DNA from: Mesorhizobium caraganae
Lineage (GTDB): Bacteria; Pseudomonadota; Alphaproteobacteria; Rhizobiales; Rhizobiaceae
Reading direction: 5' to 3'
Length of the DNA stretch: 64,000 nucleotides
NCBI RefSeq assembly: GCF_016836705.1
Contig: NZ_JAFCGY010000001.1
Coordinates: 558,001-622,000, forward strand
Shown here piece by piece: positions 46,173-54,517 of this stretch. The position numbers and the translations under genes were made by a program. The notes below the pieces were generated by a model that saw nothing but the letters and a program-made list of their open reading frames with translations, was not told where the DNA came from and searched no databases. Numbering within the stretch: position 1 is the first letter of the stretch; each line of letters begins with the position of its first letter.

Positions 46173-46889
46173 TTGGCGAAAGATATGGGATTCTTCGACT
46201 TCGGCACCATTTTCTTTCTGATTGCCGCAGTGGTGATCTTTTTCCAGCTGCGCAACGTGCTCGGCCGCCGCACGGGCAGCGAACGCCCGCCCTTCGATCC
46301 CTATACGGCCAGCCGCACCGACAAGGACGCGACCCAAAAGCCCGAGAATGTGGTTTCACTGCCGCGCAAGCGCCTGCCGGGCGAGACGGCTGCCGAGACC
46401 TATGCGGCCATCGACGCTTTCGCCAAGCCCGACACCGATCTGAATAAAGGCCTGCGCACGATCAAGGACAATGATCCGTCCTTCGACCCGAAGGGTTTCG
46501 TCGACGGCGCCAAGATGGCCTATGAGATGATCGTCATGGCCTATGCCGATGGCGACCGCAAAACGCTGAAGAACCTTTTGTCGCGTGAGGTTTTTGACGG
46601 TTTCGTGGCCGCCATAGGCGACCGCGAGGCGAAAGCCGAAAAGATCCAGTCCTCCTTCGTCGGCATCGACAAGGCCGACATCGTCTCGGCCGAGATGAAG
46701 GGTGGCGAGGCCCATATCACGCTGCGCATCGTCAGCGAGCTGATTTCGGCGACCCGCGACAAGGCGGGTGCTGTCATCGATGGCGATCCCGAGACGGTGG
46801 CCGAGGTCAAGGATGTCTGGACCTTTGCCCGCGACACACGTTCGCGCGATCCGAACTGGAAGCTGGTCGCCACCGAGGAAGAAGACTGA
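46173..46889 (+). CDS. Tim44/TimA-domain membrane-anchored protein
   Basis: The 238-residue protein has one N-terminal helix (FFDFGTIFFLIAAVVIFFQL) and a C-terminal Tim44-like domain from about residue 95 (FVDGAKMAYEMIVMAYADGD onward). Bacterial homologs are inner-membrane proteins of uncertain role, perhaps lipid or protein quality control. TTG at 46173 has AGGGA four bases upstream; ATG at 46185 is an alternative with a weak site. It is conserved next to secB/fxsA and mltA in Rhizobiales. Confidence 0.82.
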   Translation: MAKDMGFFDFGTIFFLIAAVVIFFQLRNVLGRRTGSERPPFDPYTASRTDKDATQKPENVVSLPRKRLPGETAAETYAAIDAFAKPDTDLNKGLRTIKDNDPSFDPKGFVDGAKMAYEMIVMAYADGDRKTLKNLLSREVFDGFVAAIGDREAKAEKIQSSFVGIDKADIVSAEMKGGEAHITLRIVSELISATRDKAGAVIDGDPETVAEVKDVWTFARDTRSRDPNWKLVATEEED

Positions 46890-46913
46890 ATCCCGGACAT
46901 TGGCGGGGCCACG

Positions 46914-48014
46914 GTGTCGCTATCGTCCCTTTTTGTCGAGAAATCCTTTGGTGATCTTCCCGGCTGGGCTGCGGACGATCACCTTGCCGCCTTCGAAGCC
47001 TTCCGCCGTTCGGCCTGTCATGTCCTGACCAAGCCTTATCGCACCGGCTCGCTCGGTGTCCGGTTCGACGCCTTTGCCGGCGCCTATGACGAGGCGCGTT
47101 CCGTTTCGCCGGCGAATCGGTCGGCAGCCAAGGATTTCTTCGAGCGTCATTTCGTTCCAGCCAAGGTTCAGGCTGAAAATGCGGGTCTGGTCACCGGCTT
47201 CTACGAACCGGAGGTCGAGGCCTCGCCGGTGCGCACGGAAGAATTCACGGTACCGCTTTTGGCGCGGCCGGGCGATCTCATCGACATCGACGGCGCCAAC
47301 CGTCCCGAGGGCATGGACGAGTATCTGGCCTTCGCCCGTGAGACGCCGCAGGGGCCGGTAGAGTATTTCGACCGTGGCCAGATCGAGCGCGGCGCGCTGG
47401 CCGGCAAAGGCCTGGAAATGGCCTGGCTTGCAGAAAAAGTCGATGCCTTCTTCATCCATGTGCAGGGCGCAGCCAGACTGAAGATGACCGACGGCCGGCT
47501 TTGCCGCGTCACCTATGCCGCCAAATCCGGCCAGCGTTTTACGGGACCAGGCAAGATCCTCGCCGAACTCGGCGAGATCCCGATCGAAAAAGTGACCATG
47601 CAGTCGATCCGTGCCTGGTTCAGGGCGCATCCCGATCGCATCGACGAGATCCTCTGGCAGAACCGCTCCTATATCTTCTTTCGCGAAGCCGATGTCGACG
47701 ACGCGACGCTCGGTCCGATCGCCGCCGCCAAGGTGCCGCTGACGCCGGGCCGCTCGCTCGCGGTCGACCGGCTGCTGCACACATTCGGCACACCCTTTTA
47801 TATCGATGCACCGAGGCTGACAGCGTTCGACAAAAAGCCTTTCCGGCGGTTGATGATCGCGCAGGACACCGGCTCGGCCATCACCGGACCGGCGCGCGGC
47901 GATCTCTTCGCCGGTTCAGGCGATGCCGCCGGCGAGATCGCTGGGGTCGTGCGCAACGAGGCGGATTTCTATGCGCTGGTTCCAAGAGCTCTCGTTTCGG
48001 AGACGAATCGATGA
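46914..48014 (+). CDS. mltA: Membrane-bound lytic murein transglycosylase A
   Basis: The 366-residue enzyme cuts peptidoglycan glycan strands to anhydro-muropeptides. It has the MltA domain (LVTGFYEPEVEAS, about residues 98-110) and the C-terminal 3D domain with the aspartates in MIAQDTGSAITGPARGDLF. The start is GTG. A lipoprotein signal is not obvious in this frame. Its stop overlaps the Smr gene start. Confidence 0.9.
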   Translation: MSLSSLFVEKSFGDLPGWAADDHLAAFEAFRRSACHVLTKPYRTGSLGVRFDAFAGAYDEARSVSPANRSAAKDFFERHFVPAKVQAENAGLVTGFYEPEVEASPVRTEEFTVPLLARPGDLIDIDGANRPEGMDEYLAFARETPQGPVEYFDRGQIERGALAGKGLEMAWLAEKVDAFFIHVQGAARLKMTDGRLCRVTYAAKSGQRFTGPGKILAELGEIPIEKVTMQSIRAWFRAHPDRIDEILWQNRSYIFFREADVDDATLGPIAAAKVPLTPGRSLAVDRLLHTFGTPFYIDAPRLTAFDKKPFRRLMIAQDTGSAITGPARGDLFAGSGDAAGEIAGVVRNEADFYALVPRALVSETNR

Positions 48015-48529
48015 GCAAGCGCCCCGATAGGCTCAGCGAGGACGACCGGGTGTTGTGGAACCTGGTGGCGCGCACCGCCCGGCCGCTGAAGGGCAGGATG
48101 GCGGTCGACATCCCCGACATCGTTGCCGACCCCAAACCGGCGCAAGCACCGGTACCTGTCAGCGCGGTCGTTGCCGCCAAGCCGAAGGCACAACATGTGT
48201 CGCATGCGCTGGACGAGCCGACGCTGGACAAGTTGAAGAAAGGCCGGTTGCCAATCGAAGGCCGGGTCGATTTGCATGGCATGACGCAGGACGAGGCCTA
48301 TTCACTGCTGTTTTCGTTTTTGCACCGGGCGCATGCTGGCGGCATTCGCTATGTTCTGATCATTACGGGAAAAGGTTCGTCGTCGGGCGGCGACGGCGTC
48401 TTGCGGCGCGCCGTGCCGGCCTGGCTGTCGACGCCCGCCTTCCGGCCGCTGGTCTCCAGCCACGACCACGCCGCCCGCAACCATGGCGGTTCGGGCGCGC
48501 TCTATGTCCGGCTCAGGCGAGTACGCTAA
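48011..48529 (+). CDS. Smr domain protein
   Basis: The 172-residue protein has a disordered, Pro/Ala-rich N-terminal half and a C-terminal Smr domain with DLHGMTQDEAY near residue 90 and TGKGSSSGGDGVLRRAVPAW near 122. Smr domains can nick nucleic acids; in bacteria they are linked to RNA cleavage at stalled ribosomes. It overlaps mltA by four bases and abuts the XRE gene, so the three genes form one operon. Confidence 0.87.
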   Translation: MSKRPDRLSEDDRVLWNLVARTARPLKGRMAVDIPDIVADPKPAQAPVPVSAVVAAKPKAQHVSHALDEPTLDKLKKGRLPIEGRVDLHGMTQDEAYSLLFSFLHRAHAGGIRYVLIITGKGSSSGGDGVLRRAVPAWLSTPAFRPLVSSHDHAARNHGGSGALYVRLRRVR

Positions 48530-48898
48530 ATGACGCCGTTCGGCGAAAAACTTCGGGCGCTTCGAGCCGAGCGCGGCGTTCGCCAGAAAGACATGGCGCA
48601 GGCGATCGGTGTTTCCGCCGCCTATCTATCGGCGCTGGAACATGGCCGCCGTGGCGCGCCGACCTGGACGCTGATCCAGAAGATCATCGGCTATTTCAAC
48701 GTTATCTGGGACGACGCCGAGGAGCTGGCACGCCTGGCCGAGGCCTCGCACCCGCGCGTAAAACTCGATACGTCCGGGCTCAACCCGGCCGCAACGGAAC
48801 TTGCCAATCTGCTGGCTGAAAACATCGAGAAGCTGGACGAAGCCGAGCTTCGCCGCATCACCGCCTCGATCCGGGCGGCGCTTGGACGCATTGGATAG
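48530..48898 (+). CDS. XRE-family transcriptional regulator
   Basis: The 122-residue protein has an N-terminal HTH_3 domain (RQKDMAQAIGVSAAYLSALE, about residues 18-37) and a helical tail predicted to form a coiled coil. The ATG follows the Smr stop with no gap. Family members of this form are common in Rhizobiales at this place; targets are unknown. Confidence 0.85.
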   Translation: MTPFGEKLRALRAERGVRQKDMAQAIGVSAAYLSALEHGRRGAPTWTLIQKIIGYFNVIWDDAEELARLAEASHPRVKLDTSGLNPAATELANLLAENIEKLDEAELRRITASIRAALGRIG

Positions 48899-48963
48899 GA
48901 TGGCATGGGGCGCTTGCCGGCGTTCGCCTCAATTGGAGAGGCGATCGCCGGCGAGACGTTGCA

Positions 48964-49188
48964 TCAGTTCTTGCCGGCAGTGCTACCACGGCCGCCATTG
49001 TCGTGATGGTCGCGGCCATGGCCCTCGTGACCAAGGCAGCCCGAGTCGCCGGCGCCGCAACAACGGCCGGCCCACCAGTCGTTGGTCTGGGTGTTGGAAC
49101 AGGTGATGGTCTGGTCGGCCATGGCCGATCCGGCCTTGGCCGACACCGCGACGGCGGCGAGGAAGGTGTTACGCAGAAAAGCATTCAT
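48964..49188 (-). CDS. Small Cys- and His-rich exported protein
   Basis: The 74-residue product has a signal peptide (AFLRNTFLAAVAVSAKAGSA, then MADQ) and a mature part with five Cys within 25 residues (CSNTQTNDWWAGRCCGAGDS) and a His/Gly/Asp-rich tail (HEGHGRDHHD). CGGAGA lies seven bases before the ATG. No family was recognised. Metal or redox binding in the periplasm would fit the composition, but this is speculation. Confidence 0.55.
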   Translation of the reverse strand: MNAFLRNTFLAAVAVSAKAGSAMADQTITCSNTQTNDWWAGRCCGAGDSGCLGHEGHGRDHHDNGGRGSTAGKN

Positions 49189-49316
49189 TTGAAGTCTCCG
49201 TGATTGGGTTCTGGTTACGGCTGTGTGTCGCCGGCGGAGACGGTTTGGTTCATGGCGTGACTGTGAATTTTTTTTTGAGGCGGTTCGGGCGCGCGCTGGC
49301 GTGCTTCAAGACGTAT

Positions 49317-49934
49317 TTACTGGACCGCGCCGACCAGCACCTGCTGGCCACCGCGGATCGAGACCCAGCGGCCGGTGTTGTCGATCGCCTGCCGCTTGAG
49401 GAAGCGGTAGCCGGTGGCGTCCCAGATCTTCACCTTGTCGGTGAGATTGTCGAGCACGTAGTCGCCCTTGTCGGTGCGCACCGTCAGCACCGCATGGCCT
49501 TCGCCGTCCGGCTTGCGCACGACGGTGATCAGGAGATCGGCCAGCGACACGCCCGAGCGGGAGAGCTGGCGGCGCTTTTCCAGCACATAGTCCTCGCAAT
49601 CGCCGACGCCCTTGTCGGGATAGGCCCAGACTTCGTCCTTGCCGTAAATGTCGTAATCGCTCATCGGCTTGACGGTGGCGTTGACCCTTGACGTCACGCT
49701 GATCAGCTTGCGCATGAAGGCGTCGGTCATCGCAGCCGGGTTGAGATTGCTTGGTCGGATCGAGCATTCGCCCGGATTGGACTTGCAGAAATCATAATGG
49801 CCGATCGGCTGCGAGGTCATGCCGCCGGTCGCCATGGCGCCGCCCGCCGAAGCCGGCGCCGCCCAGCATCCCAAAACCGCCAGCCCTGTTGCCGCACACA
49901 AGCGCAGCGTCCGTGCCATCGCTGAGGAAGTCAT
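49317..49934 (-). CDS. Bacterial transglutaminase-like cysteine peptidase
   Basis: The 205-residue exported protein has a signal peptide and the BTLCP domain: catalytic Cys in KGVGDCEDYVLEKR near residue 113, His in GEGHAVLTVRTDKGDYVLDN near 147 and an Asp shortly after. Relatives such as LapG cleave adhesins, but this shorter form is widespread in Rhizobiales with unknown targets. ATG 49932-49934 or the one five codons later may start it. Confidence 0.85.
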   Translation of the reverse strand: MTSSAMARTLRLCAATGLAVLGCWAAPASAGGAMATGGMTSQPIGHYDFCKSNPGECSIRPSNLNPAAMTDAFMRKLISVTSRVNATVKPMSDYDIYGKDEVWAYPDKGVGDCEDYVLEKRRQLSRSGVSLADLLITVVRKPDGEGHAVLTVRTDKGDYVLDNLTDKVKIWDATGYRFLKRQAIDNTGRWVSIRGGQQVLVGAVQ

Positions 49935-50126
49935 TGTCCCCGTTCGCCCTTGTTGTTAACGAAAGGTTAAAGGGGATTTACAGTCCGTGTCAATTATGGG
50001 GGGAGCTAGATTCTCCGGCATGGTTACCCGCGCCCGCCCGACAGCGTCTATTGTGCAACAGAACGCCTCTGGCGTGCGAAGTCGCCCCGCTTCTGCAGGC
50101 AATGCACGCCACAGCTGTATCGAGCC

Positions 50127-51404
50127 TCAACCCTTGGCGGAGCGGACCAGTCTCGGTTTGACCGCAACGCGGTTCTGGCGGCCGTAGCTGGTGATGAAAT
50201 CGACGATGCGCGGAACGATTTCCGAGCGGAAGCGCGAACCGTTGAAGACGCCGTAATGGCCGACGGCCGGCTGCATGTAGTGGGCATGCCGGTCGGCCGG
50301 AATGTTGGGGCAGAGGTCGTGCGCGGCCTGGGTCTGGCCGAGACCGGAAATGTCGTCGTTCTCGCCCTCGACGGTGAACAGCGCGACGTTGCGGATCGCC
50401 TTGGTATCGACGATTTCGCCACGATGCATCATCTCGCCCTTGGGCAGCGCATGGCGCACGAACACCGTGTCGACGGTCTGCAGATAGAACTCCGCCGTCA
50501 GGTCCATCACCGCCAGATATTCGTCGTAGAAGTCGCGGTGCTTCTCGGCATTGTCGCCGTCATGCTTGACCAGGTGCATGAAGAAGTCCTTGTGGGCGAT
50601 GATGTGGCGGTCGAGGTTCATGCTCATGAAGCCCGACAGCTGCAGGAAGCCCGGATAGACCTCGCGGCCGAAGCCCGGCACCGGCCAGGGCGCGTTCATG
50701 ATGACATTGTCGCGGAACCAGTCGATGCCCTTTTCCTTGGCCAGAAGGTTGACCGCGGTCGGGTTGCGGCGGGTATCGATCGGCCCGCCCATCAGCGTCA
50801 TCGTAGAGGGCACAAAGGGATCGCCGCGTTTTTCCATCAGCGCCACCGCCGCCAGCACCGGCACCGAAGGCTGGCACACGGCCATCACATGGGTGTCCGG
50901 CCCCAGCGTATGCAGCATGTCGATGATGTAGTCGATGTAGTCGTCGAGGTCGAAATGTCCGTCGGTCAGCGGCACCATGCGGGCATCGACCCAGTCGGTG
51001 ATGTGCACGTCGGCATAGGGCAGCATCGCCTCGACCGTGCCGCGCAGCAGCGTCGCATAATGGCCCGACATCGGCGCCACGATCAAAAGCTTGGGGTCGG
51101 CCTTGCGCCCCGCGGGCACGGCGCGCTCGAAACGGACAAGGTTGCAGAATGGCTTCGACCACACCGTCTTCTCAGTTACCTCGACGCTTTTCCAGTCGAC
51201 CACGGTCTTGGTCAGCTCGAAATGCGGCTTGCTGTAGCGGCGCGTCGTGCGCTCGAAGAGTTCGGCGGTGGCAGCCACCGAGCGGCCCCACGGCGTGTGC
51301 GAAAACGGGTTGAGCGGATTGGTGTAGAACAGCCGTACCGCATCGGCATAAAGCCGCGCGGGCTGCAGGGCGGCATGGTTCATTTCGTAGAGCTGGTAGA
51401 ACAT
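50127..51404 (-). CDS. phaZ: Intracellular polyhydroxybutyrate depolymerase
   Basis: The 425-residue protein starts MFYQLYEMNHAALQPAR, the family N-terminus, and ends in the PHB_depo_C domain. The nucleophile is the Cys of VMAVCQPSVPVLAA near residue 183, with His in QPAVGHYGVFNG and Asp upstream, as in PhaZ proteins that use Cys. It mobilises stored PHB. The start is ATG 51402-51404; an in-frame extension upstream is not family-like. Confidence 0.9.
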   Translation of the reverse strand: MFYQLYEMNHAALQPARLYADAVRLFYTNPLNPFSHTPWGRSVAATAELFERTTRRYSKPHFELTKTVVDWKSVEVTEKTVWSKPFCNLVRFERAVPAGRKADPKLLIVAPMSGHYATLLRGTVEAMLPYADVHITDWVDARMVPLTDGHFDLDDYIDYIIDMLHTLGPDTHVMAVCQPSVPVLAAVALMEKRGDPFVPSTMTLMGGPIDTRRNPTAVNLLAKEKGIDWFRDNVIMNAPWPVPGFGREVYPGFLQLSGFMSMNLDRHIIAHKDFFMHLVKHDGDNAEKHRDFYDEYLAVMDLTAEFYLQTVDTVFVRHALPKGEMMHRGEIVDTKAIRNVALFTVEGENDDISGLGQTQAAHDLCPNIPADRHAHYMQPAVGHYGVFNGSRFRSEIVPRIVDFITSYGRQNRVAVKPRLVRSAKG

Positions 51405-51484
51405 CAGGTACTCCGCAGCTGCCGTGATCGAAGGGACGACGAGCAGCGCCGATCCTTGAATGTCTCGCGCGAAGGTTAACAAGA

Positions 51485-51518
51485 TATTGCTGCGATGCAA
51501 TACGTCACGTGGCGTGAC
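51485..51518. promoter_or_regulatory. Two palindromes upstream of phaZ
   Basis: TATTGC-N6-GCAATA (51485-51502) and GTCACG-TGG-CGTGAC (51504-51518) lie about 80-115 bases before the phaZ start. The first resembles TGC/GCA-type sites recognised by PhaR regulators of PHB metabolism; the second has no assigned regulator. Function is inferred from position. Confidence 0.45.
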
Positions 51519-51655
51519 ATATCCCATTCTTTGGTCCAAGGCCTTGAGAATCCGCTTCGAACGGGACCAGCCGGCTCAATGTGCAGCTGCGAAAGCGCGG
51601 CCGTCGGATATAGAGAGCAGATGCGTCCGGCCCGGATGGGCCGGACTTGGACAGA

Positions 51656-52015
51656 TCAGACGCGCGCCACGCAGACGGAGGTATGGCCGGAGCCGATGAA
51701 GCCGAGCTGGCCGGCGGCGCCCTTCGACAGGTCGAGCATGCGGCCCTTGATGAACGGGCCGCGGTCGTTGATGCGCACGATGACGCTGCGGCCATTGTTC
51801 TGGTTGGTCACCTTCAGCCTGGTGCCGAAGGGCAGGCTGCGATGCGCGGCGGTCATTGCCGACGGGTTCATGCGCTCGCCATTGGCGGTCCGGGAGTGCA
51901 GCGCGTACCAGGAAGCACGGCCGCATTGGCCGGCGGCGGAGGAGGCGGTTGCGCCGACCATCAGGCCAGCCGCCATCGTTACCGCGACAAGCGCGGTTTG
52001 GTTCTTCTTGTTCAC
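51656..52015 (-). CDS. RlpA-like double-psi beta-barrel protein
   Basis: The 119-residue exported protein has a signal peptide ([20 protein letters not shown]) and a DPBB domain: [31 protein letters not shown] and [18 protein letters not shown]. RlpA proteins cut peptidoglycan lacking stem peptides. GTG at 52013-52015 is chosen because AAGGAG lies nine bases before it. The C-terminal SPOR domain of full RlpA is absent. Confidence 0.85.
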   Translation of the reverse strand: MNKKNQTALVAVTMAAGLMVGATASSAAGQCGRASWYALHSRTANGERMNPSAMTAAHRSLPFGTRLKVTNQNNGRSVIVRINDRGPFIKGRMLDLSKGAAGQLGFIGSGHTSVCVARV

Positions 52016-52316
52016 TTGGGAGGCTCCTTTTACAGACCCCAGCCGGTAAGTGCTGAATAAGGCAGGAAATGCGGCAAGTATCTGGCGGTTCCGTGGCGCT
52101 GGCACACGTTTGGAGTCACTGGGAAACAGTTTGTCAGGGGTTTTTCGCGATGCGCTGGGGTATTTCAAGCGGCTTTCGCGGCCATCTTGCAGATACCTTC
52201 AGCAAGATAAGGCGTTATTATACAAGTAAAAACACGCGCGACTGGACCTCTTCCTTTCGCTCTTTCATCGCGGCCATGGCGCAGTTGACAATCGACTTGG
52301 GAAAGGAATCTCGGCG

Positions 52317-52502
52317 ATGAGACTGTTCAGATATCTGCTGGCCCTGATTGTGTTGGCCATCGGCGCGCTGTGGTCGCTGCAAGGCCTCGGCGTGGTCGGC
52401 GGCAGCTTCATGACCGGCCAGTCGCAATGGCTCTATATCGGCATCGTCACCATGCTGGTGGGTTTAATCGGCCTGGCATGGGCGAGCCGTTCGCGCGGTT
52501 GA
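52317..52502 (+). CDS. Small two-helix membrane protein, unknown
   Basis: The 61-residue protein has two hydrophobic helices (LLALIVLAIGALWSLQGLGV and WLYIGIVTMLVGLIGLAWAS) joined by a short Gly-rich turn and ends in SRSRG. GAAAGGAA lies ten bases before the ATG, and a TTGACA lies about 30 bases upstream. No family was recognised. It stands alone between the RlpA-like gene and the tau operon. The 301-base gap before it holds no other gene. Confidence 0.65.
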   Translation: MRLFRYLLALIVLAIGALWSLQGLGVVGGSFMTGQSQWLYIGIVTMLVGLIGLAWASRSRG

Positions 52503-52521
52503 GCGAGAATTGCCAGCCTTC

Positions 52522-52704
52522 TCACTGCGACCAATACTCCCACGCCCAGTAAAACCCTTCGTCGCGCGGCGGCAGGCGGTCGCGTTCGGCGTCGAGTTGC
52601 ACCGGCGCCGGCGATTTCGGCTGCGGCTGTGGCAATTGGTTATCTCGCCAGGCGAGCAGCCAGTTGCCGAGATGGGCGAACAGCACGGCGGTGGATTGGG
52701 TCAT
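52522..52704 (-). CDS. Small protein at the end of the tau operon, unknown
   Basis: The 60-residue product begins MTQSTAVLFAHLGNWLLAWR and ends DEGFYWAWEYWSQ; the middle is Pro/Gln-rich. AAGGAG lies eight bases before the ATG. It is 80 bases after tauC on the same strand and likely in the same transcript. The many Trp and Tyr residues are notable. No family was recognised. Confidence 0.55.
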   Translation of the reverse strand: MTQSTAVLFAHLGNWLLAWRDNQLPQPQPKSPAPVQLDAERDRLPPRDEGFYWAWEYWSQ

Positions 52705-52784
52705 GTCATCACTCCTTCTGTTCCGGGATCGGTGGTCCCCGCGCTGCGAAGGGAAGCAGCCGGCCAAACCGGCGAGCCCTGTTG

Positions 52785-53645
52785 TCATTCGCGTCCCGCC
52801 CACGGAACCAGCTGACGCTCGATCCGGCGGATGATGAATTCCAGCACGAAGGCTATTGTCGCGATCACCAGAATACCCATCACCACGACATCGGTGACCA
52901 GGAACTGGGCGGCAGACTGGATCATGAAGCCGAGGCCGCGCGTTGCTGCCACCAGCTCGGCCGCGACCAGCGTCGACCAGCCGGCGCCGAGCGCGATTCG
53001 CAAGCCGGTCAGGATCGAAGGCAGCGCGCTGGGCAGGATGACATGGCGCACGACCTGGCGCTGCGTCGCGCCGAGGGAACGCGCCGCATCGATGCGTTCC
53101 TTCGAGACGCCGCGTACGCCCGATGCCGTCGACAGCGCCACCGGCGCCAGCATGGCGATGGCGATGACCAGGATCTTTGACGGCTCGCCGATGCCGAACC
53201 AGATGATGACCAGCGGCAGATAGGCGAGCGGCGGGATCGGCCGCAGGAATTCGAGCAGCGGATCGAAAATGCCGCGACCGATCGTCGAGATGCCGATGGC
53301 TAGACCAACAGGCACGCCGATGACGATGGCCGCGACCAGTGCCGCGAAGACGCGGCCGAGGCTGGCAACGATATGCTGGAGCAGCGTGGCGTCGACGAAG
53401 CCGTCGCGGGCGACGACAATGAATTTGGTCCACACGGCGGCGGGCGAGGGCAAAAACACCGGCGACACCAGCTGCAGGCGGGCCGACAGGGCCCATGCCG
53501 CCAGCACGACCAGAATGGTAACGGCGCTGACCGCGCGGGAAGAGATCCAGCTGCGTTTAGGCCGCGGCCGCGACCACGGCACCGAGATGGCATCGGTTTC
53601 GCCGGCCTTGACGGTCGGCCGCTCATTGTACGAGGTGACGCTCAT
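52785..53645 (-). CDS. tauC: Taurine ABC transporter permease
   Basis: The 286-residue membrane protein has six helices and the permease loop DAARSLGATQRQVVRHVILP near residue 185. The segment FGIGEPSKILVIAIAMLAPV is typical of TauC/SsuC. The ATG overlaps the tauB stop by four bases. It imports taurine or related sulfonates with TauA and TauB. No tauD dioxygenase gene is present in the window. Confidence 0.88.
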   Translation of the reverse strand: MSVTSYNERPTVKAGETDAISVPWSRPRPKRSWISSRAVSAVTILVVLAAWALSARLQLVSPVFLPSPAAVWTKFIVVARDGFVDATLLQHIVASLGRVFAALVAAIVIGVPVGLAIGISTIGRGIFDPLLEFLRPIPPLAYLPLVIIWFGIGEPSKILVIAIAMLAPVALSTASGVRGVSKERIDAARSLGATQRQVVRHVILPSALPSILTGLRIALGAGWSTLVAAELVAATRGLGFMIQSAAQFLVTDVVVMGILVIATIAFVLEFIIRRIERQLVPWAGRE

Positions 53646-54409
53646 GCCGCCTCTCCTTCGAAGATCGCATCGGTCAGTTCGCCGCGCGCCGCGGCAAAGG
53701 CAGGGTCGGCCTTGATGGAGCGGATGGGCTCGCCCGCGGCATAGCGCCGGCTGAAGCCGGTCTCGAATGTCCGCACCACATGGCCAGGTCCCGGCGCCAG
53801 CACGACAATGCTTGTGGCCAGCACCAGCGCCTCCTCGATGCCGTGCGTCACCATCAGCACGCCGACCTGGGCGGCTGTCCACAAATCGAGGAGCGTCGTC
53901 TGCATGCGCTCGCGCGTCAGCGCGTCGAGCGCACCGAGCGGTTCGTCGAGCAGCAGGAATTCCGGTTCGGCGGCGAGTGCACGGGCGAGGCCGACGCGCT
54001 GGCGCATGCCGCCGGACAATTCCCAGATGCGCTTGTCGCCGACGCCGTCGAGTTTCACCAGTCTGAGCAGCTCATCGGCGCGCCGTGCCCGTTCAGCCAG
54101 CGGCACGCCGCGCAGTCGGAGCGCAAAGGCGACGTTTTCGCGTGCCGTCAGCCAGGGAAACAAGGCATCGTTCTGGAACACCACGGCGCGGTCCGGGCCT
54201 GGGCCGGTGATCGGTGAGCCGCCGATGGTGGCTACACCACGCGCGGGCTCGACCAGGCCGGCGGCGACATTGAGCAGCGAGGTCTTGCCGCAACCGGAGC
54301 GGCCGACCAGCACGACGAAATCGCCCTTGGCGACATCGATCGACACCCGCTCGACGGCCGGCTGGCCGTCATAGTGAACCGAGACCTTGTCTAGGACGAG
54401 ATGGGACAT
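53642..54409 (-). CDS. tauB: Taurine ABC transporter ATPase
   Basis: The 255-residue ATPase has Walker A GRSGCGKT near residue 40, LSGGMRQRVGLARAL near 135 and Walker B FLLLDEPLGALD. The VVFQNDALFPWLTARENVAF segment is characteristic of TauB/SsuB. It lies between tauA and tauC, with a hairpin separating it from tauA. Confidence 0.9.
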   Translation of the reverse strand: MSHLVLDKVSVHYDGQPAVERVSIDVAKGDFVVLVGRSGCGKTSLLNVAAGLVEPARGVATIGGSPITGPGPDRAVVFQNDALFPWLTARENVAFALRLRGVPLAERARRADELLRLVKLDGVGDKRIWELSGGMRQRVGLARALAAEPEFLLLDEPLGALDALTRERMQTTLLDLWTAAQVGVLMVTHGIEEALVLATSIVVLAPGPGHVVRTFETGFSRRYAAGEPIRSIKADPAFAAARGELTDAIFEGEAA

Positions 54410-54432
54410 GGAACAGGCTCCGAAAGAGATCA

Positions 54433-54476
54433 GCCTGCCCCGAAACCGCTCCTCGTTTAGCGGCTCCGGGACAGGC
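54433..54476 (-). terminator. Intercistronic hairpin between tauA and tauB
   Basis: GCCTG/CAGGC and CCGCT/AGCGG form an interrupted stem over 44 bases between the two genes. It has no long T tail, so it probably protects the tauA message or causes partial termination. Confidence 0.5.
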
Positions 54477-54517
54477 AACACGCGGCGTCAGGGAAGAAGA
54501 AACCGCGCGTGTTCGGG

